Assembly: GCA_036365515.1 (NCBI GenBank) | Contig: CM070874.1 | Coordinates: 176,378,297-176,442,296, forward strand | DNA: 64,000 nucleotides | Source of the DNA: Torymus aiolomorphi | Taxonomy: Eukaryota; Arthropoda; Insecta; Hymenoptera; Torymidae | Direction of reading: 5' to 3' | Part shown: in pieces, positions 21,635-33,660 of the stretch | How the letters are laid out: each line of letters opens with the position of its first letter | How positions within the stretch are numbered: the stretch's first letter is position 1 | Translations under genes and position numbers: made by a program | The notes under the pieces: model-generated | What the model was told of the DNA's origin: nothing | Database searches by the model: none | What the model saw: only the letters and a program-made list of their open reading frames with translations

Positions 21635-24600
21635 TTTAAGACACATTTTATGGCTGACATTTCTTCAAGATGTTGCCATAGCCTTGCAAAAAAATTGGGG
21701 ATACCAAATTCGATCCGGAACCTTTCGCTTAGGGGGTGCATAGGGGCAAAAATAGCCGAAAATACACGAAAAATAACGTGAAAAAATCATCTCTCGCGAG
21801 TTTAATTTAAGACAAATTTTATGGCTGATATCTCTTCCAGATGTTGTCATAGCATCCCAAAAAAATTGGGGATATGAAATTCGATCCGGAACCTTTCGCT
21901 TAGGGGGTGCAAAAGGGCTAAAATAGCCGAAAATACACGAAAAATAACGTAAAAAAATCATCTCTCGCGAGTTTATTAATGTACGACAAATTTTATGGAT
22001 GATATTTCTTCAAGATGTTGCCATAGCATTGTAAAAAAATTGGCGATATGAAATTCGATCCGGAACCTTTCGCTTGGGCGGTGCAAAGAGGTTAAAATTG
22101 CCGAAAATACACGATAAATACCGAGAATCATGTCTCGTGAGTTTATTAATTTAAGACAAATTTTATGGCTAATATTTGTTCCAGATGTTGCCATAGTCTT
22201 GCAAAAAAATTGGGCATATCAAATTCGATCCGGAACCTTTCGCTTAGGGGGGCAAAGGGGCTAAAATAGCCGAAAATACACGAAAAATAACGTGAAAAAA
22301 TCATCTCTCGCGAGTTTATTAATTTAAGACAAATTTTATGGCTAATATTTGTTCCAAATGTTGCCATAGTCTTGCAAAAAAATTGGGCATATCAAATTCG
22401 ATCCGGAACCTTTCGCTTAGGGGGGCAAAGGGGCTAAAATAGCCGAAAATACACGAAAAATAACGTGAAAAAATCATCTCTCGCGAGTTTATTAATTTAA
22501 GACAAAATTTTATGGCTGATATTTCTTCCAGATGTTGTCATAGCCTCGCAAAAAAATTGGGGATATGAAATTTGATCCGGAACCTTTCGGGGGTGCAAAG
22601 GGACTAAAATAGCCGAAAATACAGGAAAAATAACGTGAAAAAATCATCTCTCGCGAGTTTATTAATTTAAGACAAATTTTATGACTGATACTTCTTCCAC
22701 ATGTTGCCATATCCTTGTAAAAAAATTGGCGATAAGAAATTCGTTCTGGAACGTCTCGCTTGGGGGGTGCAATGTGACTAAAATAGCGGAAAATACTCGC
22801 AAAATACCGAGGAAAAAATCATCTCTCGCGAGTTTATTAATTTAACACAAATTTTATCGCTGATATTTCTTCCACATGTTTCCATAGCCTTGTAAAAAAA
22901 TTGGCGATAGAAATTCGATCCGGAACGTGTCGTTTGGGGGGTGCAAAGGGACCAAAATAGCGGAAAATGCTCGCAAAACACCGAGAAAAAAATCATCTCG
23001 CGAGTTTATTAATTTAAGACAAATTTTATGGCTGATATTTCTTTTAGATGTTGTCATAGCCTTGCAAAAAAATTGGGGATATGAAATTCGATCCGGAATC
23101 TTTCGCTTAGGGGGTGCAAAGGAGCTAAAATAGCGGAAAGTACTCGCAAAACACCGAGAAAAAAATTATCTTTCCCGAGTTTATTAATTTAAGACAAATC
23201 TTATGGCTGATATTTCTTCCAGATGTTGCCATAGCCTTGCAAAAAAATTGGGGATATCAAATTCGATCCGGAACCTTTCGCTTATGGGGGCAAAGGGGCT
23301 AAAATAGCTGAAAATACACGAAAAATAACGTGAAAAAATCATCTCTCGCGAGTTTATTAATTTAAGACAAAATTTTATGGCTGATATTTCTTCCAGATGT
23401 TGTCATAGCCTCGCAAAACAATTGGGGATATCAAATTCGATCCGGAACCTTTCGGGGGTGCAAAGGAACTAAAATAGCCGAAAATACACGAAAAATAATG
23501 TGAAAAAATCATCTCTCGCGAGTTTATTAATTTAAGACAAATTTTATTGCTGATATTTCTTCCAGATGTTGTCATAGCCTCGCAAAAAAATTGGGGATAT
23601 GAAATTCGATCCGGAACCTTTCGCTTAGCGGGTGCAAAGGGACTAAAATAGCCGAAAATACATGAAAAATAATGTGAAAAAATCATCTCTCGCGAGTTTA
23701 TTAATTTAAGACAAATTTTATGACTGATACTTGTTCCACATGTTGTCATATCCTTGTAAAAAAATTGGAGATAAGAAATTCGTTCTGGAACGTCTCGCGT
23801 AGGGGGTGCAAAGGGGCTAAAATAGCGGAAAATACACGAAAAATGACGTGAAAAAATCATCTCTCGCGAGTTTATTAATTTAAGACAAGTTTTATGGCTG
23901 ATATTTCTTCCAGATGTTGTCATAGCCTCGCAAAACAATTGGGGATATCAAATTCGATCCGGAACCTTTCGGGGGTGCAAAGGAACTAAAATAGCCGAAA
24001 ATACACGAAAAATAATGTGAAAAAATCATCTCTCGCGAGTTTATTAATTTAAGACAAATTTTATTGCTGATATTTCTTCCAGATGTTGTCATAGACTCGC
24101 AAAAAAATTGGGGATATGAAATTCGATCCGGAACCTTTCGCTTAGCGGGTGCAAAGGGACTAAAATAGCCGAAAATACATGAAAAATAATGTGAAAAAAT
24201 CATCTCTCGCGAGTTTATTAATTTAAGACAAATTTTATGACTGATACTTGTTCCACATGTTGTCATATCCTTGTAAAAAAATTGGAGATAAGAAATTCGT
24301 TCTGGAACGTCTCGCGTAGGGGGTGCAAAGGGGCTAAAATAGCGGAAAATACACGAAAAATGACGTGAAAAAATCATCTCTCGCGAGTTTATTAATTTAA
24401 GACAAATTTTATGGCTGATATTTCTTTTAGATGTTGTCATAGCCTTGCAAAAAAATTGGGGATATGAAATTCGATCCGGAATCTTTCGCTTAGGGGGTGC
24501 AAAGGGGCTAAAATAGCGGAAAGTACTCGCAAAACACCGAGAAAAAAATTATCTTTCCCGAGTTTATTAATTTAAGACAAATCTTATGGCTGATATTTCT

Positions 24601-27050
24601 TCCAGATGTTGCCATAGCCTTGCAAAAAAATTGGGGATATCAAATTCGATCCGGAACCTTTCGCTTATGGGGGCAAAGGGGCTAAAATAGCTGAAAATAC
24701 ACGAAAAATAACGTGAAAAAATCATCTCTCGCGAGTTTATTAATTTAAGACAAAATTTTATGGCTGATATTTCTTCCAGATGTTGTCATAGCCTCGCAAA
24801 ACAATTGGGGATATCAAATTCGATCCGGAACCTTTCGGGGGTGCAAAGGAACTAAAATAGCCGAAAATACACGAAAAAAAACGTGAAAAAATCATCTCTC
24901 GCGAGTTTATTAATTTAAGACAAATTTCATGGCTGATATTTCTTCCAGATGTTGTCATAGCCTCGCAAAAAAATTGGGGATATAAAAGTCGATCCGGAAC
25001 CTTTCGCTTAGCGGGTGCAAAGGGACTAAAATAGCCGAAAATACGTGAAAAATAACGTGAAAAAATCATCTCCCGCGAGTTTATTAATTTAAGACAAATT
25101 TTATGACTGATACTTCTTCCACATGTTGCCATATCCTTGTAAAAAAATTGGCGATAGAAATTCGATCCGGAACGTGTCGTTTGGGGGGTGCAAAGGGACC
25201 AAAATAATGGAAAATACTCGCAAAACACCGAGAAAAAAATCATCTCTCGCGAGTTTATTAATTTAAGACAAATTTTATGGCTGATATTTCTTTCAGATGT
25301 TGTCATAGCCTTGCAAAAAAATTGGGGATATGAAATTCGATCCGGAACCTTTCGCTTAGAGGGTGCAAAGGGGCTAAAATAGCGGAAAGTACTTGCAAAA
25401 CACCGAGAAAAAAATTATCTCTCGCGAGTTTATTAATTTAAGACAAATCTTATGGCTGATATTTCTTCCAGATGTTGCCATAGCCTTGCAAAAAAATTGG
25501 GGATATCAAATTCGATCCGGAACCTTTCGCTTAGGGGGGCAAAGGGGCTAAAATAGCCGAAAATACAGGAAAAATAACGTGAAAAAATCATCTCTCGCGA
25601 GTTTATTAATTTAAGACAAAATTTTATGGCTTATATTTCTTCCAGATGTTGTCATAGCCTCGCAAAACAATTGGGGATATGAAATTCGATCCGGAACCTT
25701 TCGGGGGTGCAAAGGGACTAAAATAGCCGAAAATACACGAAAAATAACGTGAAAAAATCATCTCTCGCGAGTTTATTAATTTAAGACAAATTTTATGACT
25801 GATACTTCTTCCACATGTTGTCATATCCTTGTAAAAAAATTGGCGATAAGAAATTCGCTCTGGAACGTCTCGCTTGGGGGGTGCAATGGGATTAAAATAG
25901 CGGAAAATACTCGCAAAATACCGAGGAAAAAATCATCTCTCGCGAGTTTATTAATTTAACACAAATTTTATGGCTGATATTTCTTCCACATGTTTCCATA
26001 GCCTTGTAAAAAAATTGACGATAGAAATTCGATCCGGAACGTGTCGTTTGGGGGGTGCAAAGGGACCAAATTAGCGGAAAATACTCGCAAGACACCGAGA
26101 AAAAAATCATCTCTCGCGACTTTATTAATTTAAGTCAAATTTCATGGCTGATATTTTTTCCAGATGTTGTCATAGCCTTGCAAAAAAATTGGGGATATGA
26201 AATTCTATCCGGAACCTTTCGCTTAGGGTGTGCAAAGGGGCTAAAATAGCCGAAAATACACGAAAAATAACGTGAAAAAATCATCTCTCGCGAGTTTATT
26301 AATTTAACACAAATTTTATGGCTGATATTTCTTCCACATGTTTCCATAGCCTTGTAAAAAAATTGGCGATAGAAATTCGATCCGGAACGTGTCGTTTGGG
26401 GGGTGCAAAGGGTCTGAAATTGCATAAAATACACGAGAAATACAGAGCAAAAATCGTATCTCGTGAGATTTTGAATTTAAGACAAATTTTATGGATGATA
26501 TTTCTTTAAAATGTTGCCATGACCTTGTAAAAAAATTTGCGGTATGAAATTCGATCCGGAACCTTTCGCTTGGGGGGTGCAAAGGGGTTAAAATAGCGGA
26601 AAGTACACGAAAAATACCGAGAAAAAATCATCTCTCGTGAGTTTATTAATTTAATACAATTTTTATGGATAAAATTACTTGAAGAGGTTGCCATGGCCTT
26701 GTAGAAAAATTGGCGATATGAAAATTGTTCCGGATCCATTCGCTTGGGCGGTGCAAAGGTGCTAAAAAGTCTAAAAATACATGGAAAACAGGAGTAAAAA
26801 AATAGTTTCTTGTTAGTTTATTAATTTAAGACAAATTTTATGACTGAAATTACTTCAAGATGTTGCCATAGCTTTTTAAAAAAATTGCCGATATGTAAAT
26901 CGATCCGGAACCTTTCGCTTGGGGTGTGGAAATGGTCTAAAATAGCGAAAAGTACACAAAGAAGACTGAAAACAAATCAGCTCTCTTGAGTTTATGAATT
27001 TGAGTTATATTTATGGCTGAAAATAATTTATTGTGTTGCTATTAACTTGT
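21635..27050 (+). repeat. Satellite array 1: ~31 units of ~173 bp with higher-order structure
   Basis: Successive units can be followed from 21650 at about 173 base spacing. Consensus landmarks in order: ATGGCTGATATTTCTTCCAG, TTGCCATAGCCTTGCAAAAA, TTCGATCCGGAACCTTTCGC, GGGGGTGCAAAGGGGCTAAA and TCATCTCTCGCGAGTTTATT. From about 23041 unit types recur in the order X-W-P-Q-R, then P-Q-R again, then X-W-P-Q-R, giving an 866 bp five-unit higher-order repeat plus a 517 bp three-unit duplication. P units lack the CTTAG before GGGGGTGC. The last ~3 units before 27050 are strongly diverged, as expected at an array edge. The long open frames seen on the minus strand are by-products of the tandem period. 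Confidence 0.97.
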
Positions 27051-29410
27051 GAAAAAATTGGTGAAAATATTTCATTATTCCAAACTTGGCGTGTTTTATT
27101 CGTCCCAATCAGTCAAGACCGTAAGTGAAAGTCACCGCCGACCAATTGTGTGCTTCTTTTAGACGGATTTGGCCAATCGGGAAAGGTTTTATTTCGGCTT
27201 CACATTTCCTTCATCATTCTTTGAAGGGATGAATATATTCGTAATAATAGACTAATATAAAATATATCTGAGAAAAATTATTTTTTACTTTAGTATGCCA
27301 AGTCTTATTCCTTCGCTATAATACTTTATTTGTAAGAAATCAATTGACAAACAAAAATGTTTTTGGTTTCGCTATTTTTTCATATCTCCATTACGTTTCG
27401 GAAAATGTTCTTCAGAAAACTCTAAGCAAAATTAGTTTTGGATATACGTGTCCGTAATATTCGATGTTATCGTCTTTTTTGCCGACGTAAAATACGATTT
27501 CACGTACCCGATTTTCGCGTGCGTGCAATCGCGTTAGTACGTTTGCAAACGAGTCCGTAAAATCGAATGACGGGCAAGCATATCCAAATAGCATATTGTG
27601 CAATATGGGCATAAAATGAACTGAAAATTCCTTACCTGACTCTGAAATAGCTCTACTTTCCGTGACGAATCCATGTTAGGTCCTTTTTGTATGCTTGAAA
27701 GTTGTGTAGGCATAAGGAATCGCGCATTTCAAGTCATGTACTTATGCAGTTACAAATCTTTGCATTTTCTGTTTTTATTTGCATAGCTTATTACAAATAT
27801 ATGCGCCTTTTTTATATTTATTTTAAATCGAAATGTAATTTTTTTCAATTGTTTGTATAAGTGGTAATAACTCTTGTTATTTTACCAATGAAACTTTAAA
27901 CATTACCTTTTATCATTCTAAACAAGCCATAAAGTATATAAGATATAAATTTTACACTAAGAGAACAATTTTACAAAATTACGTTCTAGGTAGCGGGGAA
28001 AGAATTTTTTTCCCGCTAAACTTTGGAAAAATGGATTTTTTTCATCTTTTCCCAACTTACGCTCGGAATGCACGATTTTCTAATCGACTTTTAGTCGTGA
28101 AAAAGAGCATGTTTCAAGCACCTGTCCAAGAAAAATACTATTTTGGCACGAACAAGTATAAGACCATGGTACCATGTAAAGTAACACCAATCCTTCTGTT
28201 AGGGGCACCTAATGTAATTTTTTTTCTCATTTAATTTAAGGAGCGAAGCAGCGGTGACAAGCACACAAGTGTAGAATAATCTTTCGCGCGTGTATCAATC
28301 GGTATATCTATACAGGGGGAGTAAAAGCGATAAAGATGGAAATTTCGTGTCAATGACTGGGGATTTTTCGAAAAATACAATATTGTGGAAACGAAAAATT
28401 ACAATTGAAAATCAGATTTGACAATATAACGATGTTATTCTTAATAATGTATGCAACAGCAGAAACAATAAGTTCAGTCTGGTTTAAATTTCTTTGAAAT
28501 CCTGTCATCTACTCATCACATACTAATGATTTTACAGTCGCTTTTATTTTAAATAATATGAAAACTCAATCTTTGCCAAATCTTAATGCGATTTTACACA
28601 CGAATATCGTATATATAATATTACCACGGAAAATTGTGATTTGTAAGAAAGCAATGGAACAATTCAGATCTGAAATATCTTTAGGATTTATGAACCAATC
28701 TTTGCAGCGAACAAACTAGTGCGATATATCTGTAATCTCTCCCACTTACAAAATTGATATTAAATTTGAATCTCATATTTACTGCACCTATCTATACAAA
28801 AGCAAATTTGATTATTTTTACAAATGGGTTTTCTCTCTATAACTATTAACTCCACTTTTCTCACATTATGAAGAATTTCCCTTGGCTTTAAGTACATTAA
28901 TTATTTAACCTATAACTAACATTAGTTTTAATGTACAAAAAAGAAATAAACAGAATTAGACAAATTACTCTTAAACGAAAAAACAAATTTTTACCATTAA
29001 TTATAATTTCTTTTATTGAAATGTTGATTTTAGCGTTGTGTTTACTCATCTATTATATTACGAGCTGTAAGTGCGCCAAATTGGAGCGAAGTCGGCAAAT
29101 CGGGAAGAGATATCCTGTGCCCGGCCGGCGTTGGCTCGCGCCGCTCGCGCGACTCCGCTACTCTCGAACATATAGATATCTATTCATATACGCACGATCA
29201 GTGCGACTTGAGTCGTGACGTAGTGGGGGAAGCGGTAGAAGGTTCGGCTGATGCAGCTCACGAGAGTCGGCGGCGCTCGAAGAAAACTGTATACAGCGGG
29301 AGATCAGTTCTTGGAATCGCTGCGGAGCGGGGGGAATCGGAGAGTCGGCACGGCCGCACGACCGCCGCTGGCTTGCGTGAGTCCGATGCGCTCCAACCTC
29401 GAAAACATGT
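27051..29410. other. Segment between the satellite arrays without a supported gene
   Basis: The longest frames are 66-95 codons. The one at 27612-27412 (minus) has no recognised motif. The one at 28931-29218 (plus) contains a hydrophobic stretch (LPLIIISFIEMLILALCLLI) that could be a membrane helix, but its second half runs into GC-rich, arginine-rich sequence and it has no other support. The last 350 bases before 29410 are clearly more GC-rich. No repeat shared with the rest of the window was noticed. Confidence 0.4.
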
Positions 29411-29864
29411 GAGAGCGTCCGCCGCAGGAGCAGGCCAGCAGGCGCGCGCGGCGCATTTTTGGGCGTAAAATACGCTCTGTTTAACTCGCTTATAATCGTA
29501 TGCGGAGTCTCTGAGAAAAAAACAGAAGACATATATCGATACACTTTTTCCTGCTCTTTCCAATAGTTCTATGTTTGTTACTCCGAAACGATTTCTTCCG
29601 GTTGAAAATTCAAGTTGAAAGTTCAAAGTCATTTTTCTCACAGTACACCATGTTCTTTTTTCAAAATGTATTTTACCATTGGAAAGTACAAGTCTTATGC
29701 TTATAGACCCTAATTTTTTGAGTTGGAGAAATGAAGGATTCAAAAGTAATAAGATTAAAAAGACAGAGGCGAGCGCCCGCTTCGCGCTGCGCCCCAGCGG
29801 GTTCTCAAACATCATTTTTATTAATATAGGTCATACATTTCACTTTTTTAGCATTTCTAATTTC

Positions 29865-31830
29865 TCTAGGTTTTTCAGAAATCTATGCTTTCATTGGATA
29901 AGATGTGGCGCAATCATTATACTATAATAGGGAGCGTCCAGCAGAAACGGGCCACAGAGCGCGCGCGGTGCCTTTTTTCGCGTAAAAGGCGCTCTGTTTA
30001 ACTCGCTCATAATCGTATGCTGCCTCTTTGAAAAAAAAAACCAAGGACCTATATCGATAGATTTTTTCTGCTCTTTCCAATTGTGCCATTGTTTTTATTG
30101 CGAAACGCGTTCTTCCGGACGAAAACTCGAGTTGAATATTGAAAGCCATTTTTCTCAAAGTATATCATGTTTTTTTTTCAAAATAAACTACACCATTGGA
30201 AAGTACAACTCTTAAGTTTCAAAACCCTATCTTGGAGAAGTTGGGGAAATAAAGGGTTTAAAAGTAACAACATGAAAAAGACAGCGCCGAGGGTCCGCGC
30301 GAGCCCCTCGCGCCCGTGCGTAGGGCACGTTTAAGTGCACGCTCTATTCAATTCGCTAATAATCGTGTACCAAGTCTCTGAAAAAAGAACTAAGGGCATA
30401 TATCGATAGATTTTTTCCTGCTCTTTCCAATGGTGCTATTATTTTTATTCCGAAATGCTTCCTTCTAGTTGAAAATTCCATTTGAATGTTTAAACTCTAT
30501 TTTTTCAATAAAATATCAGTCTTTTCTTCAAAATGAATTATATTCTTCAAAAGTACAAGACAAAAAGACAGCGGCTGCCCGAACTTTTTACGCTATGCTC
30601 AAGGGTGGATTAATACACGCAATGTGCTATTTCGCCCTTTCTTTTTTGTAAGTATAAAATGGTTTGTAACTTACAATGCCAATGCGTGGACATAATTTTG
30701 TGGATCTAGTTGTAACAATTAGTATAATATTAAAATGAACTTTATTCATTAATATAACAAAATTTCAAAAACATAATATATTAAACATAAAAATATCCAT
30801 GAACGCACTGAAAGCAGTGAAATAGAAATTTAAAATAACCTTATAGATTGTTTAATCTGGCATAACAATATTACCTTTTCCTTTAAATTCTAATTTTTTT
30901 ACATTTTTTTGATTTTATAAGAATTGTCCTTTTTGCGACATCCGCTTCTTTCTTTGTTTGAGTTTTAAGTACTTTTTCTTTTTTGATCGGTGGATATAAT
31001 TGAGAATCTTCTCACGCTGAAAATCTTTTAAGTTCTAACTTTTTGGCATCATTTAATAATTTAATACAATGAAACAACAAGAAGGAAAAAATCTATCGAT
31101 ATAGGTCCTTGGTTTTTTTTTTCTAAGACGCAGCATACGATTATGAACGAGTTAAACAGAGCGCCTTTTACGCGAAAAAAGGCACCGCGCGCGCTCGGTG
31201 GCCCGTTTCTGCTGGACGCTCCCAATAATAATAATCAATGTAGTTTGACGACAATAGTCATTTACCATAAAAGATCAGATTCTAAAATTAAACACAAAAG
31301 AATCATAATTATTTCAGATAATTTAATTTACGATGCCGTATCACTTTACCTAATCTAAGAAATAATAATTACATTAAAAAATGTTTTGATTTCGTTAAAA
31401 AAGTTAATGTTTAAAAAATATACACAAAGTGTAGAATCTTCTTCACCACTATGAAGATTTTTCTGTTGAAGTTGCATGGTCATCGGATTGCTCACGGAAA
31501 AAATGGATGATAGAATTGGTGCTTTCGTAAAAAGTAATGTTAGGCGGACAAGTTTGGGGGAAGTATCTGATAATTATATACCAACACCACAAGATCTTTA
31601 CGAGAGGGTAACAAAATATTTTGCAAATATTGTTTGGTTTTTTTCATCAAAAGATGAATATTTAAAAACAATACATAAACTAAAACCAAGATTAGATTCA
31701 GCAAAAACAGTGCCTGAAACTCCATCGTTTCACTATATCAAATTACATATTAGCAGATACAGGAAAGTTAGATCTATAATGATTTACAGCATCAGGAACT
31801 TCCCAATTGTATCATACCTATTCGAATAAA
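29865..31830 (+). pseudogene. Family B transposase remnant in copy C, interrupted by B2
   Basis: Left piece 29865-29929 reads LGFSEIYAFIG, a stop, then DVAQSLYYN, equivalent to the DFSENYAFIAQDAAQSFHYN region. Right piece 31224-31830 continues with NNNQCSLTTIVIYHKRSDSK and SDNLIYDAVSLYLI. Degraded sequence with stops and deletions follows, then IGAFVKSNVRR and SDNYIPTPQDLYE. The central TDGAxQHF segment is no longer readable. The two halves join in protein order across B2. Confidence 0.75.
29930..31223. mobile_element. Family B deletion derivative (copy B2), AATA target duplication
   Basis: The element starts GGGAGCGTCCAGCAGAAACG at 29930 and ends with the reversed sequence at 31223. AATA lies immediately outside both ends. 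It is nearly identical to B1 through the left region, shares the same C-terminal transposase remnant on the minus strand (about 30852-31072), and lacks both the Penelope insert and part of the right terminal unit (jump near 31077). Because it interrupts a readable ORF, its exact limits and 4 bp duplication are well defined. Confidence 0.9.
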
Positions 31831-32040
31831 AATAAAAAAAAAATTAGAAATTTAACAAGAAATTAACAGGATTGAAAGTTAAAATTGTAACCTACTAATA
31901 AAAATGATGTTTGAGGCTTTATTGTTTAATGATATTTTCCAGTATGAAAAACCGAAATAATTCACTACATTTATTAGTATATAGAGCTCGCTCGGGCGCA
32001 GCGCGAAGAGCGCGTGCGGCCGCTCGTCGCTGACTTTTTA

Positions 32041-32537
32041 AGGTGGCTCCAGCGGTCTAGTAGACCTAAAGCTATGAACATTTTTTACAAAAATTCATTT
32101 ACACATCCCAATCTGAAAACTGATATGGCAGGAAGCAGAGTTGTTAACATAACGGAAATAGTATATTACAGACCTAGGCCGGTAAAATAAGAAATGTCTC
32201 AGATCACATGTAATTGTCGGCCGAGGCGAAGCCGAGATTGACAAACATGTAATCTGAGGCTTTCTTTTTTACCGGCCAAGGTGTGTATACTATTTTTCTG
32301 CCTGACGGCGCCGGAAAGCGGCAACTTCATATCGTGCAGCGGCCGTAAAGTTGGCGCTTTCCGGGCGGAGGACAGAAAATATTTTTGTTAGAAAATTTCC
32401 AATTTTCTAACAAAAATATTTTCCGTTATGTTAAGAACTCTGCTTCCTATCATATCAGTTTTCAGATTGGAATGTGTAAATTAGTTTTTGTAAAAAATGT
32501 TCATAGCTTTAGGTCTACTAGACCGCTGGAGCCACCT
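32041..32537. mobile_element. 497 bp MITE with TA duplication and nested hairpins
   Basis: TA is present at 32039-32040 and 32538-32539. The TIRs begin AGGTGGCTCCAGCGGTCTAG and extend about 120 bases with few mismatches. Inside are two further hairpins: about 32157-32300 (GGCCGGTAAAA...TTTTACCGGCC) and about 32373-32424 (GGAAAATATTTTTGTTAGAA against its complement). The TA duplication suggests mobilisation by a Tc1/mariner-type transposase. There is no coding capacity. Confidence 0.8.
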
Positions 32538-32539
32538 TA

Positions 32540-33455
32540 CAGGGATGTGTGTATTACCGACATAATTTTTCAAAGAGTATATCTCATGACAGTACTAAAA
32601 GAATCGCTTCAGAAAAATTCTGAGTATAGTATTGACATATACGAAGGGCGTGAAAATTGTGTTTTTCCTAATAAATGTTTAGATATTTTTTAATTAAAAG
32701 AAACTGTTGCCATAGCTCACTCGTAACAATCGATAAGTAGGAATGTGCATTTTTGTAACTTTAGTCCAATTTTTCAACGAGTATATCTTATGAGAGTACT
32801 AATAAAATCACTCGAAAAAAGTTTTTGAGTAAAGTTTTTATATATGAGGCGTTTCACGTCAGCTCTCCAGGCGCGGCGCGCGAGCGCGAAATCATGCTGT
32901 TTTCAGCTTGTATTTGAAGGGCTAAGATGTATCTAAAAAAAATAATCCCCAAGTGATTTCGATGTATTTTTTCCTCAGCTTTCCGATGGTGCTATTAGTT
33001 TCTCAAAATTTTTCAATTCTAAGTATTTCTTGAATAATATCTCGAAAAAATCAAAAAACTCCCATATAGAAAAAGGCTATATCCATGTAAAATTTCCTCC
33101 TCTTTCGATCTAGCAGGTAAAAAAAAATATTAAAAATATAGTTTTTGAGATATAACACGTTTTATGTTTTATTGAGGTTAGAATTGAAAAATTTTGAGAA
33201 TCTAATAGCACCATCGGAAAGCTGAGGAAAAAATACATCGAAATCACTTGGGGATTATTTTTTTTAGATACATCTTAGCCCTTCAAACACAAGCTGAAAA
33301 CAGCATGATTGCGTGTTCGCGCGCCGCGCCTGGAGAGCTGACGTGAAACGCCTCATATAAGGAGGGCGTGAAAATAATGTTTTGCCAAATTAATGTTCGA
33401 AAAGTTAATTTATTAAATAATGAAATTGGGTTAATTTTGAACTCCACATGACCTT
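32540..33455. repeat. Copy of the 49 kb long-TIR repeat, split by a family A MITE
   Basis: The left part (ATTACCGACATAATTTTTCA, ATATCTCATGACAGTACTAA) matches the start of the element at 48955. The right part (TTATTAAATAATGAAATTGG, CACATGACCTTAATC) matches 49920-49985 inverted. The two parts are separated by the insertion at 32846-33354. Confidence 0.65.
32846..33354. mobile_element. Family A MITE (A'), ATAT target duplication
   Basis: This 509 bp element has GAGGCGTTTCACGTCAGCTC at the left and its near complement at the right, so its ends match the 10.8-16.4 kb family A element. ATAT flanks both sides (32842-32845, 33355-33358). The arms span about 240 bases each, making it almost fully palindromic, with CTTTCCGATGGTGCTATTAG near 32978 and its reverse near 33195. 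There is no ORF; it is a non-autonomous derivative. Confidence 0.88.
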
Positions 33456-33660
33456 AATCTTGTAACTATTGAACCCTTCATTTCTTGAACTCAAAAAATT
33501 AGAGTTTCGTAGTTTAAGAATTGTACTTTCGAATGATAAAATTCATATTCAGGCAAAAATATGATATACTTTGAGAAAAATTACTCTGAATTTCAACTTG
33601 AATTTTCGACCAGAAGGAAGCGTTTCGGAGTAAAAGCAATAGGAACATTGGCACAATGTA
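33456..33660. repeat. Fragment of a family B terminal unit
   Basis: The stretch from TTGTAACTATTGAACCCTTC to GACCAGAAGGAAGCGTTTCG matches the inner part of the B terminal units in reverse orientation (compare 29600-29760 reversed). Both ends are broken off. Confidence 0.65.

Larger units (their letters stand above)
29411..32038 (+). mobile_element. Family B copy C, decayed and split by insertion of B2
   Basis: A B-type end (GAGAGCGTCCGCCGCAGGAG) opens at 29411 and its single subterminal unit runs to about 29800 with the paired CTTTCCAAT and CCATTGGAAAG motifs. Plus-strand ORF remnants follow on both sides of B2 (29865-29929 and 31224-31830). Sequence at 31985-32038 (CTCGCTCGGGCGCAGCGCGA, then CTCGTCGCTGAC) resembles the start of a right terminal repeat, which is cut off where the 32.0 kb MITE begins. 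Confidence 0.65.

Noticed and set aside
23375..25306. Long minus-strand open frames (182-187 codons) with repeated peptide blocks in satellite array 1
   Set aside because: They follow the satellite period (173 bp plus variants close to a multiple of three) and repeat the same peptide unit per monomer; neighbouring units shift frame. They are by-products of the tandem repeat.
21635..27050. CENP-B box in the satellite monomer
   Set aside because: TTCGATCCGGAAC superficially recalls the TTCG...CGGG pattern, but the required central A and CGGG positions do not fit.
28931..29218. Small membrane protein
   Set aside because: Only one hydrophobic stretch is present; the rest of the frame enters unrelated GC-rich DNA and has no homologue I recognise.
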